From Pholiota molesta (taxonomy: Eukaryota; Basidiomycota; Agaricomycetes; Agaricales; Strophariaceae): DNA of 64,000 bases. The notes under the pieces are model-generated. The model was not told where the DNA came from and did no database searches. It saw only the letters and a program-made list of their open reading frames with translations. Below are positions 37,091 through 49,290 of this stretch, piece by piece; positions within the stretch are counted from its first letter, which is position 1, and every line of letters starts with the position of its first letter. Position numbers and translations under genes: made by a program. The stretch spans positions 744,001-808,000 of the forward strand of contig JACGCK010000008.1 in assembly GCA_014925825.1 (NCBI GenBank). The letters are read 5' to 3'.

Positions 37091-39314
37091 ATGCCACCGG
37101 TCCCATCATCTCAGAAATCGCCTCGCATGGGCAAAAGGATAGGCATCATGCAAAAGCCGAAAGGCGCAGTGCGCGCCAAGTCAGGATGCTATACCTGCAG
37201 GATCAGAAGGAAGGTGTGTATGTCATTTTTTTCTCATGGGACATAGCTGATCCCCTCACTGCTCTTTCCTTCAAGAAATGCGACGAGAAGCGCATGCACG
37301 ATGGTGGTCCCTGTGAAACATGCTTTCGCCTCAAACTTGAGTGTCTGGGGTTTGGCGCTAAGCGCCCAGAATGGCTCAGGGTACGTCGTACCGCATCTAC
37401 CCCGCATTTTCACTTTTCTTCCCCGCCATCGATGGCGCCTTATCCCTCGCCGCTGACAATTCCCGCAGGAGAATTCCCGCGTCTCGACGATTCGCGACCG
37501 CATCAAGGCCCATCTCGCGGCTCAGGGTATGATAAAAGGACATGCTGGCTCTGGCGCCCGCAGCCAGGTCCACGAAGAGTTTCTGCGCCTCAGTGACCCT
37601 AGGGATGATGATATGACGTATCGCACCGGCGGGTCGTCGTCGTCGACGGACGGAAGCCCTCATAGGGAGGAATCCGTCGACTCCGACCACCCGTATGGTG
37701 CGCCACCTCGTCTTGCGCACAGTACTTCTGCCATGCGTGGCATCATGTATGAACAACACTATGACTATCCTATCCACTCTGGTTTGTGTTCTATCAGTTC
37801 CGACGACGGGGCCTCATTAATGGAGTATTTCTTGTCCCACCCGTAGACATACATTCCCGCTCCCATTCTCCTAATGCTGGGTCCTCGGTCTATGACTTCG
37901 AGCCTGACTACCCTCTTGTACCATACAGACCCAATGTCGAATGTGAGGACTATGTTATTTTGTATCTGTAAATTGTAGTACTGAATCGCTATCGAATTGC
38001 TTTCTTGTTTTGTTTTCTACCAGCCCCAGCCGTACGAAGCTCATTCTCAGATCACTACCATGGGTTATTCATCATCGACGAACTCCCGGAATCCGATTAC
38101 ACCTTCGACTCCGTGCCACACTTTTACCTTCCGAGCAAATTCCCGCTGTGTTCCTCAACAACTCGATGCGCGAATACGTCAACAACGTTGTCAAGATCCA
38201 GTATCTGCTGGGCGACCGCGAAGTCCTCCCTATCATGATCTGGGACGCTGTCACAATACATCACGACTCACATGAAGCCGTAAACCTCCTCGCTCGAGCG
38301 TATTACGGGCGCCAAAACGACCAGAACTTCTCAGTGCTTGAAGACATCAACGTACTCACCACCATTCACTCCCTCAAGGGTTCTCTCCAAGTGAAAACCC
38401 GCTTCACCGCCGACGACGCAATGACGGCGCTACACATCATCTCACTATACCTCTTCGACGGCGGGCGTGGAAGGTGGAACGAATTCCTCTTTTTCGCTTC
38501 GCGGTATGTCAAAGAGGTGCTTGAGAACCCGGAGTTTTACGGCAACTACTCAGCTGCGCTCGAAGCTGCCGGCGCAAAGGACCAGTTCGTTGTGAAGACC
38601 ACGATATGGTTCGACGTGCTTGCGTCCGTGACAACGAAACAGCCGCCGATCCTGCTCCAGTACATCCGCGAGCTTTTCCGCCCCAATCGCTCCTGGGTCG
38701 GCCAGCCCACGACGTACTCGATGCTCTCGCCGATGGGGTGCGAGAACACGGTCGTGTGGGCGCTCGCGGAGACGTCGAATCTCTCCTACTGGAAGCGGCG
38801 CAGCGAGGAGGTGGGCGACCTCTCCGTCCGCGAACTCGTGCGGCGGGTGCAGGACATCGAGGTGCACCTGCAGCCGGGGCCGCGCCCGGTGCGCCCGCAC
38901 CCCGATCCGGACACATGGTCGCGCTTCGTCGCGTCGGAGATCTTCCGCACGAGCACGAAGCTGTTCCTCAAGAGCGTCGAGTCGGGCGACTTCCCGCACG
39001 TCGCGGAGGTGAAGCAGTGCGTCAACGAGACGTACGACGCCATCATGGAGTCCCGCGAGGGCATGGGCACGCTGCAGTCGGCCGTCGTGCGGAGCACGGT
39101 GTTCGGGATCTTCATCTGCGGGAGTCTGACGGACGACCCCGACCTGCGCCGCGTGCTCTCTACGTGTCTGGTGCAGAACTCGGGGCAAGAAGCCGTGGGC
39201 AACTGTACGGCGGTGTCCAGCTTGCTTGAGAAGATGTGGCAGGAGCGTGGCCCGCTGAACCTCCCCGTGAAGTGGCGAGAGTACCTAGCCGCCGCCCAGA
39301 TCCTTCTTGTGTAG
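37091..39314 (+). CDS. Zn2Cys6 transcription factor, Fungal_trans_2 type (frame broken by one base)
   Basis: Start MPPVPSSQKSPRMGKR. The binuclear zinc cluster is CYTCRIRRKKC...CETCFRLKLEC (C-x2-C-x6-C-x10-C-x2-C-x6-C), split by an intron after RIRRK, followed by GAKRPEWLR and a linker helix (VSTIRDRIKAHLAAQGMIKG). The C-terminal regulatory region (LNNSMREYVNNVVKIQYLLG, then TRFTADDAMTALHIISLYLF, to SSLLEKMWQERG) is typical of the Fungal_trans_2 family. Exons connect in frame up to VPHF at 38124. There the frame slips by one at a run of four T (38122-38125), and the regulatory domain continues in another frame from PSEQIPAVF to the stop at 39314. Without correction the product would end early at 38238. 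The gene is related to the next one downstream. Target genes unknown. Confidence 0.82.
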
Positions 39315-41563
39315 CGCGGGCGTCGATCAGCCCGCCCGCGATGGAACGACAAGGCCCGCACGCGCTTGAAGATCCACTCTATCCCTTGCATCGCTCAATT
39401 CATTCAGCAAGCAATCATTATCGTCATCGTCCATACTGAATCAATGATCAACATCCGCGCCCCTAATCGCCCCCATCGCTATCTCACCCCCGTCTGTTTT
39501 ATTTTCTTCTCGGTCGCCTCGTTCTCGTGTCTTGTTTCTCGTGTGTTCTTTTTATTATTCCTCTCTCTTCACTCATTCATACATACATCATACATCATAC
39601 AATTTCCTTTTCTTCTGCCCGGTTAGCAACATTGGCCCGCTTTCCTAGTTCCGTCCATTTTCTCGTGATCCTTCCCAAACGACTCGGACTTCATCCATGA
39701 ATTCCATTCTCCGGTAGTCATCGTAGTCGTGCGACGCACTTGATAGTTGATTTCATTGAGTAGTTTACATGAAACGCGGCAGAAAAATATTTTAGCAGAC
39801 GTATTGTAGTTCCATCCCTCTTTTATCCCACGATCTGTACAGAGTTTGTTTAATTTAGTCGACAACTCTCCGGTCCAAAATGTCCCATGTGTCGTTGTAT
39901 TGTTTTGTGTATAGTGTCAATGATACTCGCAGATATAGAATCCAGATACAGCAGGAGGTCTAACCTGCTGTGTTGATATCATCGACGATTCGATGCGATG
40001 CGATACAGATGTATGACATCCATCAACAGTGGCACATCCATGTAGATCCCAAACGCCCACAATAGAAGTAGTTGCTGCGTCCTTGTTCTGCTCCTGGAAC
40101 GGCGAGGTCTGTAGGCAAGCTCGGACCATGAACGACCGACCGAGCATCTATGATCCCTCGCGTGCAACATAGACACATTTTAATTTTGTCTACACATCCA
40201 TCCTTCCACCCCGTCCCCCCGAAATTATAACAAAGTGATCTACAGAACCTTGATGCCATTATTGTGCTAAATGCGCAATTTATCACAGGTCGTATATTGT
40301 GAACTTCTATTCCGTTCTCGGAGAAGATGACCAAGCCCAGGTAGCGGGGTATCTGCAGACTGGCACTTTTAGTGCCCACAAGTACATATGCCACGCGCTA
40401 CACGCTGCCACATCCTTCCTTGCTGTGCGCAACGTGCGCACACGCGCATACGCACACAGTAGGTGATTGAGTCTTTACCTCACTCAATGCGTCATAGAAT
40501 TCTTTTCGGAGTCAAATTATGTTCTTCCAGGTTCTTCCCTGCAAAGGACAAACTGAAGGCGATACATTTCACTATGGAGAATCTATATAGAATAACGACT
40601 CGGATACGAGGACTGACTCTGGAGAAGGTGGTGGCGGTGTTCTTCCGACAACACAGCTTGAACACAGCACTGTGGGAGTTAATTAAAAAATCGGTGTGCT
40701 ATCGACGAAATCAACCAAGTGTGAAACAGGCGGCGCAGACTACGCTCTGTCTGCAGCCAGTGTCTGTTCGACGTAGGACAAGTTGGACAGCGATACTCGT
40801 CTTGGGAGAGCTCTGGCTCTGTATGGCAAGGCTGTGATGCCATCGCTTGATCAAAGTGCACGTGCAGTTTCTCCCGGATTGGGGATGATCGGAGCCAGGC
40901 ACATTAGACCGAATGCGGACGACACATGAGAAAGAAAGTCAAAAAGCAATCCCTTGAGATTCCAACCACACTAGAATCTCAGATCCTCATCTGTATGTGC
41001 TGCGATTGACCCGCAAATTGGATAAGCAGCTGGTATTGTCCGTGCAGCCCTCCCTCCGTCTGCAAGACCCCTCTGGGCACCGTTGGAGATGGCACAACGA
41101 GGGAATATGATATTCGACCTCGATATCCACTAGTCCCAATTATCATGTGGCCCAGATAATCGGAGGAGTTGGGAGACCGTCGCAGAGAGGAGGGTCCGAC
41201 AAGGATGGAGGGTCGTAAGAGGAATCTGCCGATGATGGTGCCGGGGAGGAGGAGTAGTACGTGAACAAACACACATAGAGTCAGCTTACCTGTTCCCTTA
41301 CTTTTGGCCAACTATGAGTACACAGACTTCCTTGGAAACAGACCATCAACTGTCCCAACGCGTTTGTCCGTCCGTATTTAGATCCTGCCTTCCTTCTCGG
41401 TCGGTATCTGACGAACTTGGCCGATTTTCCCTACAACCCTTTCCTCATACATAATCGCCTCCGTCAAACAAATTACTCCGACTCTACCTTGCCTCTTTTC
41501 CTCATTCAGCCTCTTCCGGCCATTTTATAATACACCACGTCTTCATCTCCCAAAACAAAACCA
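39315..41563. other. Intergenic region between the two Zn2Cys6 genes
   Basis: 2.2 kb. The first 300 bp are pyrimidine-rich 3' UTR. The rest has only short ORFs. Near 40430-40460 there is a run of alternating GCGCAC/GTGCGC words. Confidence 0.45.
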
Positions 41564-44016
41564 ATGGCATTCAGAAGTCATACAGCCTCCCCCGCAGGGA
41601 GCGCATCGCCCTCAAGTTCCTCTTCCTCCCCGTACATTCACACTACACCACTCGACTCGATGGTGTCCCAGGAAGACCATGACTCTTCCTACAGCAACAG
41701 CACGCAAGGCACTCCCAATCACTCTACCACCAGCCTACCCCGTTCACTGAACGCAGGCAAAGGAGGATGCTGGTACGTGCACACCTTTTAGCAGATGATG
41801 ATAAACTGTATACTCACCGCTATTTCGGTGCATAGGACATGCCGCGTTCGACGGAAGGTCCGTGATGAACCGAGTTGTCGTCGCGATAATTATCCCTAAT
41901 TCTCTCTTCCCCACAGAAATGCGACGAGCAGCGAGAAGGCGACTCGTGCAGGACGTGTAAACGCCTCACTATCAAGTGTCTGGGATGGGGGCCCAAACGA
42001 CCTGATTGGATGAGGGTGAGCCATCTCTTGGTGCATCGCCTCGGCTCATGCGACCAGTATCGCTGAAACTCTTCTTTTGTATGGCATCTAGGACAAGAGG
42101 AATGTCGATGCATACAAGGCTAGCATCAAGGCCCAACTCTCGCGAGCAGGCCTCATCCGCGGACAGCCCCGCCACAACCCCATGCAAATGTCAGCACACC
42201 GTGCGATGCCAGCGTCAAGACAGTCATCGATGAACAGCCATAATAGTGCGATGAACCCAATGTCCCGCAACGGCTTCGAATCATACCAACACAACACCGT
42301 CGACACTGCGTTCGTGCCAAACCACAACGATCTATTGATGCCCACACTGCCCGGTAAGTTTGAGGCGCAGACAAAAGGCTCCATAGCAAGTCGACTTACA
42401 CACATTTCTGCAGGAGCTTCCAACCCAAATTTCGAGCATCTCTCCCGGAGCCTCGAGGCCTTTGACTCAGCGAGCTTTCATTACGCCAATCCCCTTCCGT
42501 CTATGCCTTATCACCAATCACTAGACCCGGATTATTCATTGTTGGCCCCATCGTCAGCGACCGAGTCCCTGGGCTATACTGACCAGTGGGCTCTCCCTGG
42601 TCAGTCAGGAGGCCAGTCAGAGCTCATCATGCACTACTTCGAGAGCGTACGGAAAGTTCATCCCTTGTGTGCAGGCGACGCCCTACGAGACACTACATAT
42701 CAGGTAAGTTGAATGGGCTCCAAAAAATGATTACGAAAATGGCTGACGAAGGATACAAAATTAGGCTATTGTGGAAGAGCCTCACGGTGCCGTCACTCTT
42801 GCTGTCTGCGCCTTAGCCGACCTGCATTTGAAACAAATGAGAATCTCGCAAGGGCTAGAAGCGCCCAACCAGTCCTCGGAAAATTCGCACGCGAACTACC
42901 TAAAAAATGAGGCGATTTTCACTCTCGAGACCAATAAAACAACGAACGGGTTTAGGACTGACAACGACGCAATCGCGGCTCTTCATCTTCTCTGCCTTTC
43001 GCAATTTTCGGGCGGCGGCAGCGATTGGGAGACTCCATTCGATATTCTGGGTCAATGGCTCCTCCAACAAGGCCTCCATCTCGTCGAAGATCCATGGTCC
43101 GTGTTCCATAGCCTTAGTGGCGTAAAACAGCTCTATGTCAAGGTTACGTTGGTACGTTTTTTCCGGTCGCTTGTTTTGCAATTCTTCGATTACTTACGTT
43201 TCGGCTGTAGTGGCTTGACGTGTTCTCCAGCCTTTCCGTTCTTCGTCCGCCAAAATATTTAATTTTATGGCAGAGGCTCCTTGGTGAACAGGGAATCTTC
43301 TGGGCGAATGGGAACGACTTAGAAATGCCCCGACGTCTCCGGATGGACCTCCTGACGGGATGTCCTGATGAAGCGATGTTGGCCATTGCGGAGATTTCCT
43401 CTTTGGCCCATTGGAAGGCGGCGCAACTGCGCAATGGCTGCCTCAGCTACGTAGAGCTCATCCAGCGAGGGCAGGCGATAGAACAACAGCTCGGCCGGTA
43501 TTCATCGGACATGAATCACCACACATCACAAGCATCGTTGCTCAGTTCTGCTGGTGTGACGACGCCAACAGAGGACGAGCGTCTCCTCATGGCCAGCATC
43601 CACCGGGAGACGGCCAAGCTGTATCTCCATACTGTCCTTAGTAACTCAACGCCTGGTAAGCATTCAACGTTTTTAGTATTTTTGAATTTGGAAGACTGAC
43701 TCACCTGCTATTATTAGGTGTGCCCGAGATCAGCCACTCAGTTGATGTTATCGTGCGGTTGTTCTCCCAGCTCAGCCCTGGCGAGCTCGATCGCTCTCTC
43801 ATCTTCCCTATCTGCCTAACGGGATGCATGACCAACGATTCGACGAAGAGAGATTTCTTCAAGAGCCGCATCCGCGCCTTGAACGAGAACTTTGGCAATC
43901 TGCTTCCCACCCGTCGTCTGATGGAGGCGGTCTGGCAGAAACGTGATGTCGGTGGTAAAGAAGTAGATGTTCGCGACACAATACGAGAACAAGGCCTAAA
44001 ACTGCTTTTGATTTAA
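41564..44016 (+). CDS. Zn2Cys6 transcription factor, Fungal_trans_2 type, paralogue of upstream neighbour
   Basis: Start MAFRSHTASPAGSASPSSS, after a Ser-rich leader the zinc cluster CWTCRVRRKKC...CRTCKRLTIKC (C-x2-C-x6-C-x8-C-x2-C-x6-C) is assembled from three exons, one of which encodes only TCRVRRK. Then come GPKRPDWMRDKR and IKAQLSRAGLIRG. The regulatory domain runs from SELIMHYFESVRKVHPL through NDAIAALHLLCLSQF to RRLMEAVWQKRD, stop TAA at 44016. Introns fall at about 41773-41835, 41862-41918, 42015-42091, 42352-42416, 42703-42764, 43153-43210 and 43655-43717. Order of domains and several blocks match the gene at 37091-39314, indicating an old tandem duplication. The frame is intact throughout. 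Confidence 0.88.
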
Positions 44017-47000
44017 AAACCCAAAGAAATTAAAGCGCGATCGATAAATGATTGATATTGCTGTTATTATATGGCGACGCACCTAATTGCCCTGCCCTCA
44101 GCCTATTTTCGCCCCCCTCTCCGTTCGATACCAAATATGCGTTATTACCCAGCTAGTCCCTGTAATTCTATGTACCTGTCTGTTATAAATAATAAAATCA
44201 GACTTAATCACTTAAAACTAAAGAAAAAATCCTTGCCTTTATAGGACGCTCAGGCTCGGCACGGCCGGAAGCAACAGCGCCCAAAGAGCAAGGGCGCCAT
44301 TCTACTTGCTATACAGAGCAGAGTGGGTAGCGCCCTCGGGGTCAGATGCCCACTAGCGCTCTAATGAGTCATGTGTGCGCGCGAGCGCCGACTGGGCGCT
44401 CCCGTGCCTGCAACCCTGAGCAGAGGGAAATGTGCCAGAAAATGCTCAGAAACTCGCAGAAAATACTCCGAAGCAGATGAAGAGCGAGAAAGTCACCAAA
44501 ATGCTCCTGAGGTACCATGTAGTGGATTTGAAGAGGAACTGATCAGAAAAAAGAGCGCAGCGAGTAGGAGACCTGGTAGTCAGACTGTGTGTGGCGACAT
44601 TTCCCGAGCGCACCGGGAAAAGCGAACGGAGGGTCCTGCGAGCCAAGTTGTGCCGCCAAAGTGTCCTGGAAGATCTAGGAGTAGATATGTGCAGCAGCGA
44701 GCATGGCGAAGTTTGTGGTGGTGGTTAGAGGACAAGAGAAGGGGGTCGTCTTCATGGGCGCGTGTGATGTTGGCAGGTTTATACCGGTGCTACCGGGAAA
44801 CCGCTTTGTTTGTCTCCATTTTCCATATATGGATGTTTGGTTGCTCTTCCCTCCACACAGCTGACTTGGAAGGCGCGCTCTTCCTCTCCCCTTGAGGAAG
44901 TGGGCGCGCTCTATCTGCCTCCTAGCCCTGCCCGTCGACAGCGCCCAGATACGCCCACTGTATGCTCTCCGCGCTCTGCATATACGAACTATATACCAGC
45001 TCGGAATCATGGCCCGAAATCAATGTTCAGTTCCGAAATAGCTCGCAGAACAAAACCGTTGAGCGCTCAGCGCGCAGTGTCGCCCCATGTCCTTTGGGAG
45101 CTTTAAGTAGAGGTCAGCGGCCGCGCATATATTTTGCCTACACTTTCGCTCAGAACTCTCTCGCAGCATTAAAGTCCACTGGCGCACTTCGCTCGGGTCC
45201 AGCATCTGGCCGACGCCGTATGACATCAATGGAAAGGCTTTCAACTGAAGCCAAGATCTTTTCACGACTGGAAACCAAGGATACAATCGTCAGGAGGAAC
45301 GAGCTATACTTGCAGAATTCTCCCATTCAGAAAAGGCGCTCTTCTTTTCTGTTCTCAGTCAGCGCATATTTTGCGTTTGGTCTTCGCCAGCTCATCTTGG
45401 GAACGTTCTCAAACACTGATGGCAACTTTTCCACATTGACGAACTTGATGGTATCTTTTATTGGCTCTGATGCTGTCTCTCGGTTTATTTAAAAGCACGC
45501 TCCTGCGACATCACTTGCTTTGCCAGAGCGCACGCCCTATCTTATCATCATCTTCCTGGATAACTAATCCGTTGTGATCATCATTCACACCGACGGTGAA
45601 CCTAAGAGGACAGCCGACCGGAATCTTCGTCTGCTATTCTGCTTCGGGGAAGCCGGGGAAGTGCCAATAAGCAACTACATTCAGAGAGTTATCTCTGTCA
45701 AAGCTTCTACAATTAAACCAGAAAATCGTATCAAACTCTATCAACGCCCCTAGAATTGAACGATGAAGGGCCACAATCCCTTTATGTTTGATCAATCACT
45801 TGTTCTGGGCATCCGAAGGTGTCTAACTTCGCATGGATCGTCGACATCGTCTGGGTGGCTTTTTTACTCCGCCGACTGGCGGTATCCATCTCAGTGAGTG
45901 TTTAATATTGCTGTATAAATATCTTGCGAGCTCTTTTCTTAGATAAATTCTTACAGATGTTATCCTGAGACACAACAGATGCAGACTATCCCTACTCAAA
46001 TTAATTCAAAATGACAAGGCATAGAATGTACTGTAGCTCAGTTGCGTCCATTGGACGCGGCTGATCACAATCAACGATCGCCGAATGTCATGCGACGGTA
46101 CCACCGGCATGACCGGCCTATGTTCCCCCCATTGTGATCTTCCCATGATCATGGTGTGCTGTCAACACACGTCTTCAATCCGCGGTCATACTTCTTTCCG
46201 ACGTATACGAAATATTAGGCAAGGCTACGCACCACCCTCGACCTCGCTAAGAAGCTGAAAAAGTTTTTTTTTGACATGGTTCAGCTTCAATATCGCGCAG
46301 AACACACATGCATTGCGAATTCTGCTTCTACCTTTGTGATGGTTCCACATACCTACTTGTTTAGTGACACCATCTGATATGATTATCCAGATCCTGCGTA
46401 ATGATCGTCACATCGCTCTGTGCCCTGCTCCAGCATAGTGGCATATCTGGTGGGGTATCCAAACTTCATCGACTAAAATACCATATCGAAACTCTCAGGA
46501 TGTTTCCTCCATCATTCTACGCTTTTCTCCGATACTTCGACCCTCGAGAACTTGATGATGCAAGGCGTTATATTTTGAGCCGCCGATTCGGACTCAATCT
46601 CAAGTGGGATGTGTCTTTTCTCATCGTCATTTTTCCCTTCGAGATTTATGGAACGGAGAAAAACGAAAGCCCACGCATCGGTATAGCTATGGGTGCATCC
46701 GGTTATCTAGAACGCAAAACCCAGGAAAGGTGTCTTGCGCCGGAAGTCCTCTTACTAACGGCACCGAATTGATCTTCATGATCGTTGCGTTTCTTAAGCT
46801 TGCATGTCAGACTTCAAGTCCTTAACTTGGAATTACGGCCTACCCCTGAAATCCTGCTGGCTGGCAAGGAAACTCTGGAATTGACATGTCCTATTTTCGT
46901 TTTTTCCTCTGGATAGCACTCTTGGCGAGCTAATAGTGGAGCACTGTCTAGTCTGTCATGCTACATCAAACTCAAAGGTCTCATCCCCTGATATATTACC

Positions 47001-49290
47001 GACTTCTTTACTGTGCATAAAGGTGCTAGAATGATACGCACACTCATACATCCCTTCTTGGCCATTGCATAGACGTCAATTCATCTTCGATCAAATACTA
47101 CGCCACGCAAAACATGGAATGGTAATGATACCTCAGTCTCCTGGTTGGAGATCCCAACCAAAATCCAGTCACCTAGGTCGGCGACATTCAGGACTAATAT
47201 GGCGAAAAGGAGATGGTGCGTATTGTATTGAAGAATCCTCGGCATTATTATCCAGCAGTCGAGATCGTTTGCTCAGTTGAACTTGTAAATAGCCATTTTC
47301 ATTTGTAGGGATCCACGTTGCGCTGCGCTGAGTCGCTGACTGATTATGATTAGTATTGACACAGGGATTTAGTCACCACATGGACGTCACCAGGTTTGGA
47401 ATTTAGGTGGTGATAGTGGCATACTCATACGCTACATGTGCAGATGGATGTGTTCATCCTCGCCATTTGATCATGTCTCCAGACAATAGGATGTGGATTC
47501 ATCTTACCCGAGGTATGTACGTATGTACGTGCTTTTGAATTTGGGATTGTGGATACGTTCGAAACTCGAGTCTTTCTAGGCTCTTGTATTCCCCCCATAA
47601 CCACAAGATAATTGGATCACCCATAGTTGTGTTCTCTGTCAACCGTGCATATTAAAAATGTTCACCAACTTAGTTTTTCAAGACTCGTATACGTGCAGTG
47701 GGAGCTACACAGACAGCCAGCCGGCTCCAGTCTTTTCCCCGCTTTCCGATTAGGAAACCAAATACAGCTCTACTTGGGATCTGTCTATGGGATATATATA
47801 GCGCTCCGCGACTTCCATCAAGAATTAATCCAGTTCAGCTTGAGTTCTATGTTCTATATTAGTATGTTGTTTGTTGTCTAGCTGTGAGTTCATACTGCGA
47901 TTATTCTCATGGTGGTGAAGGATCAAAACTCGACTACTTCTTTCTTGCCTGAGGCATGCTGAATTGATGCTGGCTATTTCGATGGCCTTGAGCCCAAGTT
48001 TCCAGATAAAGCAGGTGACTGGCGACCAGCCACTGGAATACTACAGGTTTCTGTCCGTTTCAGCTTAAATTGATCAAATAAGCCGTCATAAATCGTAGTA
48101 TTAATGAGTCCATTGCGGTATGTCAAGTACTACCCCGAGGAATTTATGCACCTGCTTCTGCTGCCCATGTCGCTCTTCATAGCTAGAAAGATGTATCTCG
48201 TTGTCTCCTATATCCAGGGAACCTGCTGCTGATAAATTCGCTCCTGTTCAATTGAAAGATAAAACACGATCTGGTGATTAAGATCTTGGGTAGTCTCATC
48301 AAACTCGGACGTCATTTTGATAAACCAGATCGCTAAGAGCTTGAAAGACAAGGGCTTAAAATAAGGCGGCAAGTAAGTATAGGTTTCCTTTCCCAAAGCG
48401 GCGCAGTCTCTTAACGAGAACTTGTATTGGAGTTTCAGAAAGAAAGTAACAGAATGATATTTGTATTTTTCTCAGAGATATGGGCGCGTTGTCGTTGTCA
48501 ATTGAAGCTAGTCTGCCAGTAGCCTCCACTGACCAGTCAATGCGACTCATCTGACGGTGGCCAGGACGAGACCCAGATTTGCTGCGTGGTAACATCAGAT
48601 CTCATGCAGATCCAAATCCTGTCAGATCTCGGAGGTTCTCTGTGTTCCACAAGCCAAGATCTCAGCTAGTCCATAAATACTTATATGAGGATTGAAAGGA
48701 TACTTTGGATTTCATGGGTCCAATTTACAGCATAACGTTATGTCATCGGACATACTAACCATCCCAAGCTCCAGCTGACACGAAAGGCAAAATATAGCAC
48801 CCAAGCGTGGCAATAATAGGACGTCTCTTACCAAACGGCATAAAACTAGCCCAACGGAACATGAAGACTGTATTGTAAAGCCTATGTGCGAAAGACTTCC
48901 CCGCGTTTATTTCCATGCGGAAAGGTGGTACGATTCGAGGTATAGGATTCTCAAAGGCTAACGACATGCAGCAAGGTATTATTCACAGGATACTAATAGC
49001 TATTGCATAAGGATGTGGGCATGTGTGATAAGATAAAAGATAACAATGAATCCCTCTCCAAAGAAGACAAGATGGGTTTGAAGCATAGAATGTCCAAGAT
49101 TCGAAGCGAATACATCGTCAAACCCAAAAAAAAGATTCCGCACAGGAGCGGAGAGCACATAAGCTGAGAAAGATAGTCAACAGCTCTTTTTTGAAGTCTG
49201 TCTTCGCAGGGACCGACTGACCGACATGCTTGTTCGCGTCCTGAAGGGATTCCTGACGAAACTCAATCAAAAAAGAACAAGATTATCTGA
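44017..49290. other. 5.3-kb gene desert, first part GCGC-rich
   Basis: No supported gene. 44260-45530 is unusually rich in AGCGC/GCGCT words and includes a stretch of open frame (44371-44895) without recognisable motifs. 45.5-49.2 kb is AT-richer with only short ORFs. No terminal repeats or reverse-transcriptase remnants were recognised. Confidence 0.45.

Noticed and set aside
38550..39229. Antisense and alternate-frame ORFs of over 200 codons (38550-39188 minus, 38606-39229 plus)
   Set aside because: They overlap the conserved Fungal_trans_2 domain and arise from high GC; composition is Arg/Ala-rich without motifs.
37091..44016. A secondary-metabolite gene cluster around the two Zn2Cys6 regulators
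   Set aside because: No synthase, P450, transporter or other cluster enzymes lie between or beside them.
46025..46090. GTAGCTCAGTTG, which resembles a tRNA 5' half
   Set aside because: No T-arm or matching acceptor 3' strand follows.
46401..46772. 123-codon plus-strand ORF in the gene desert
   Set aside because: Begins without context, no motif, no plausible splice partners.
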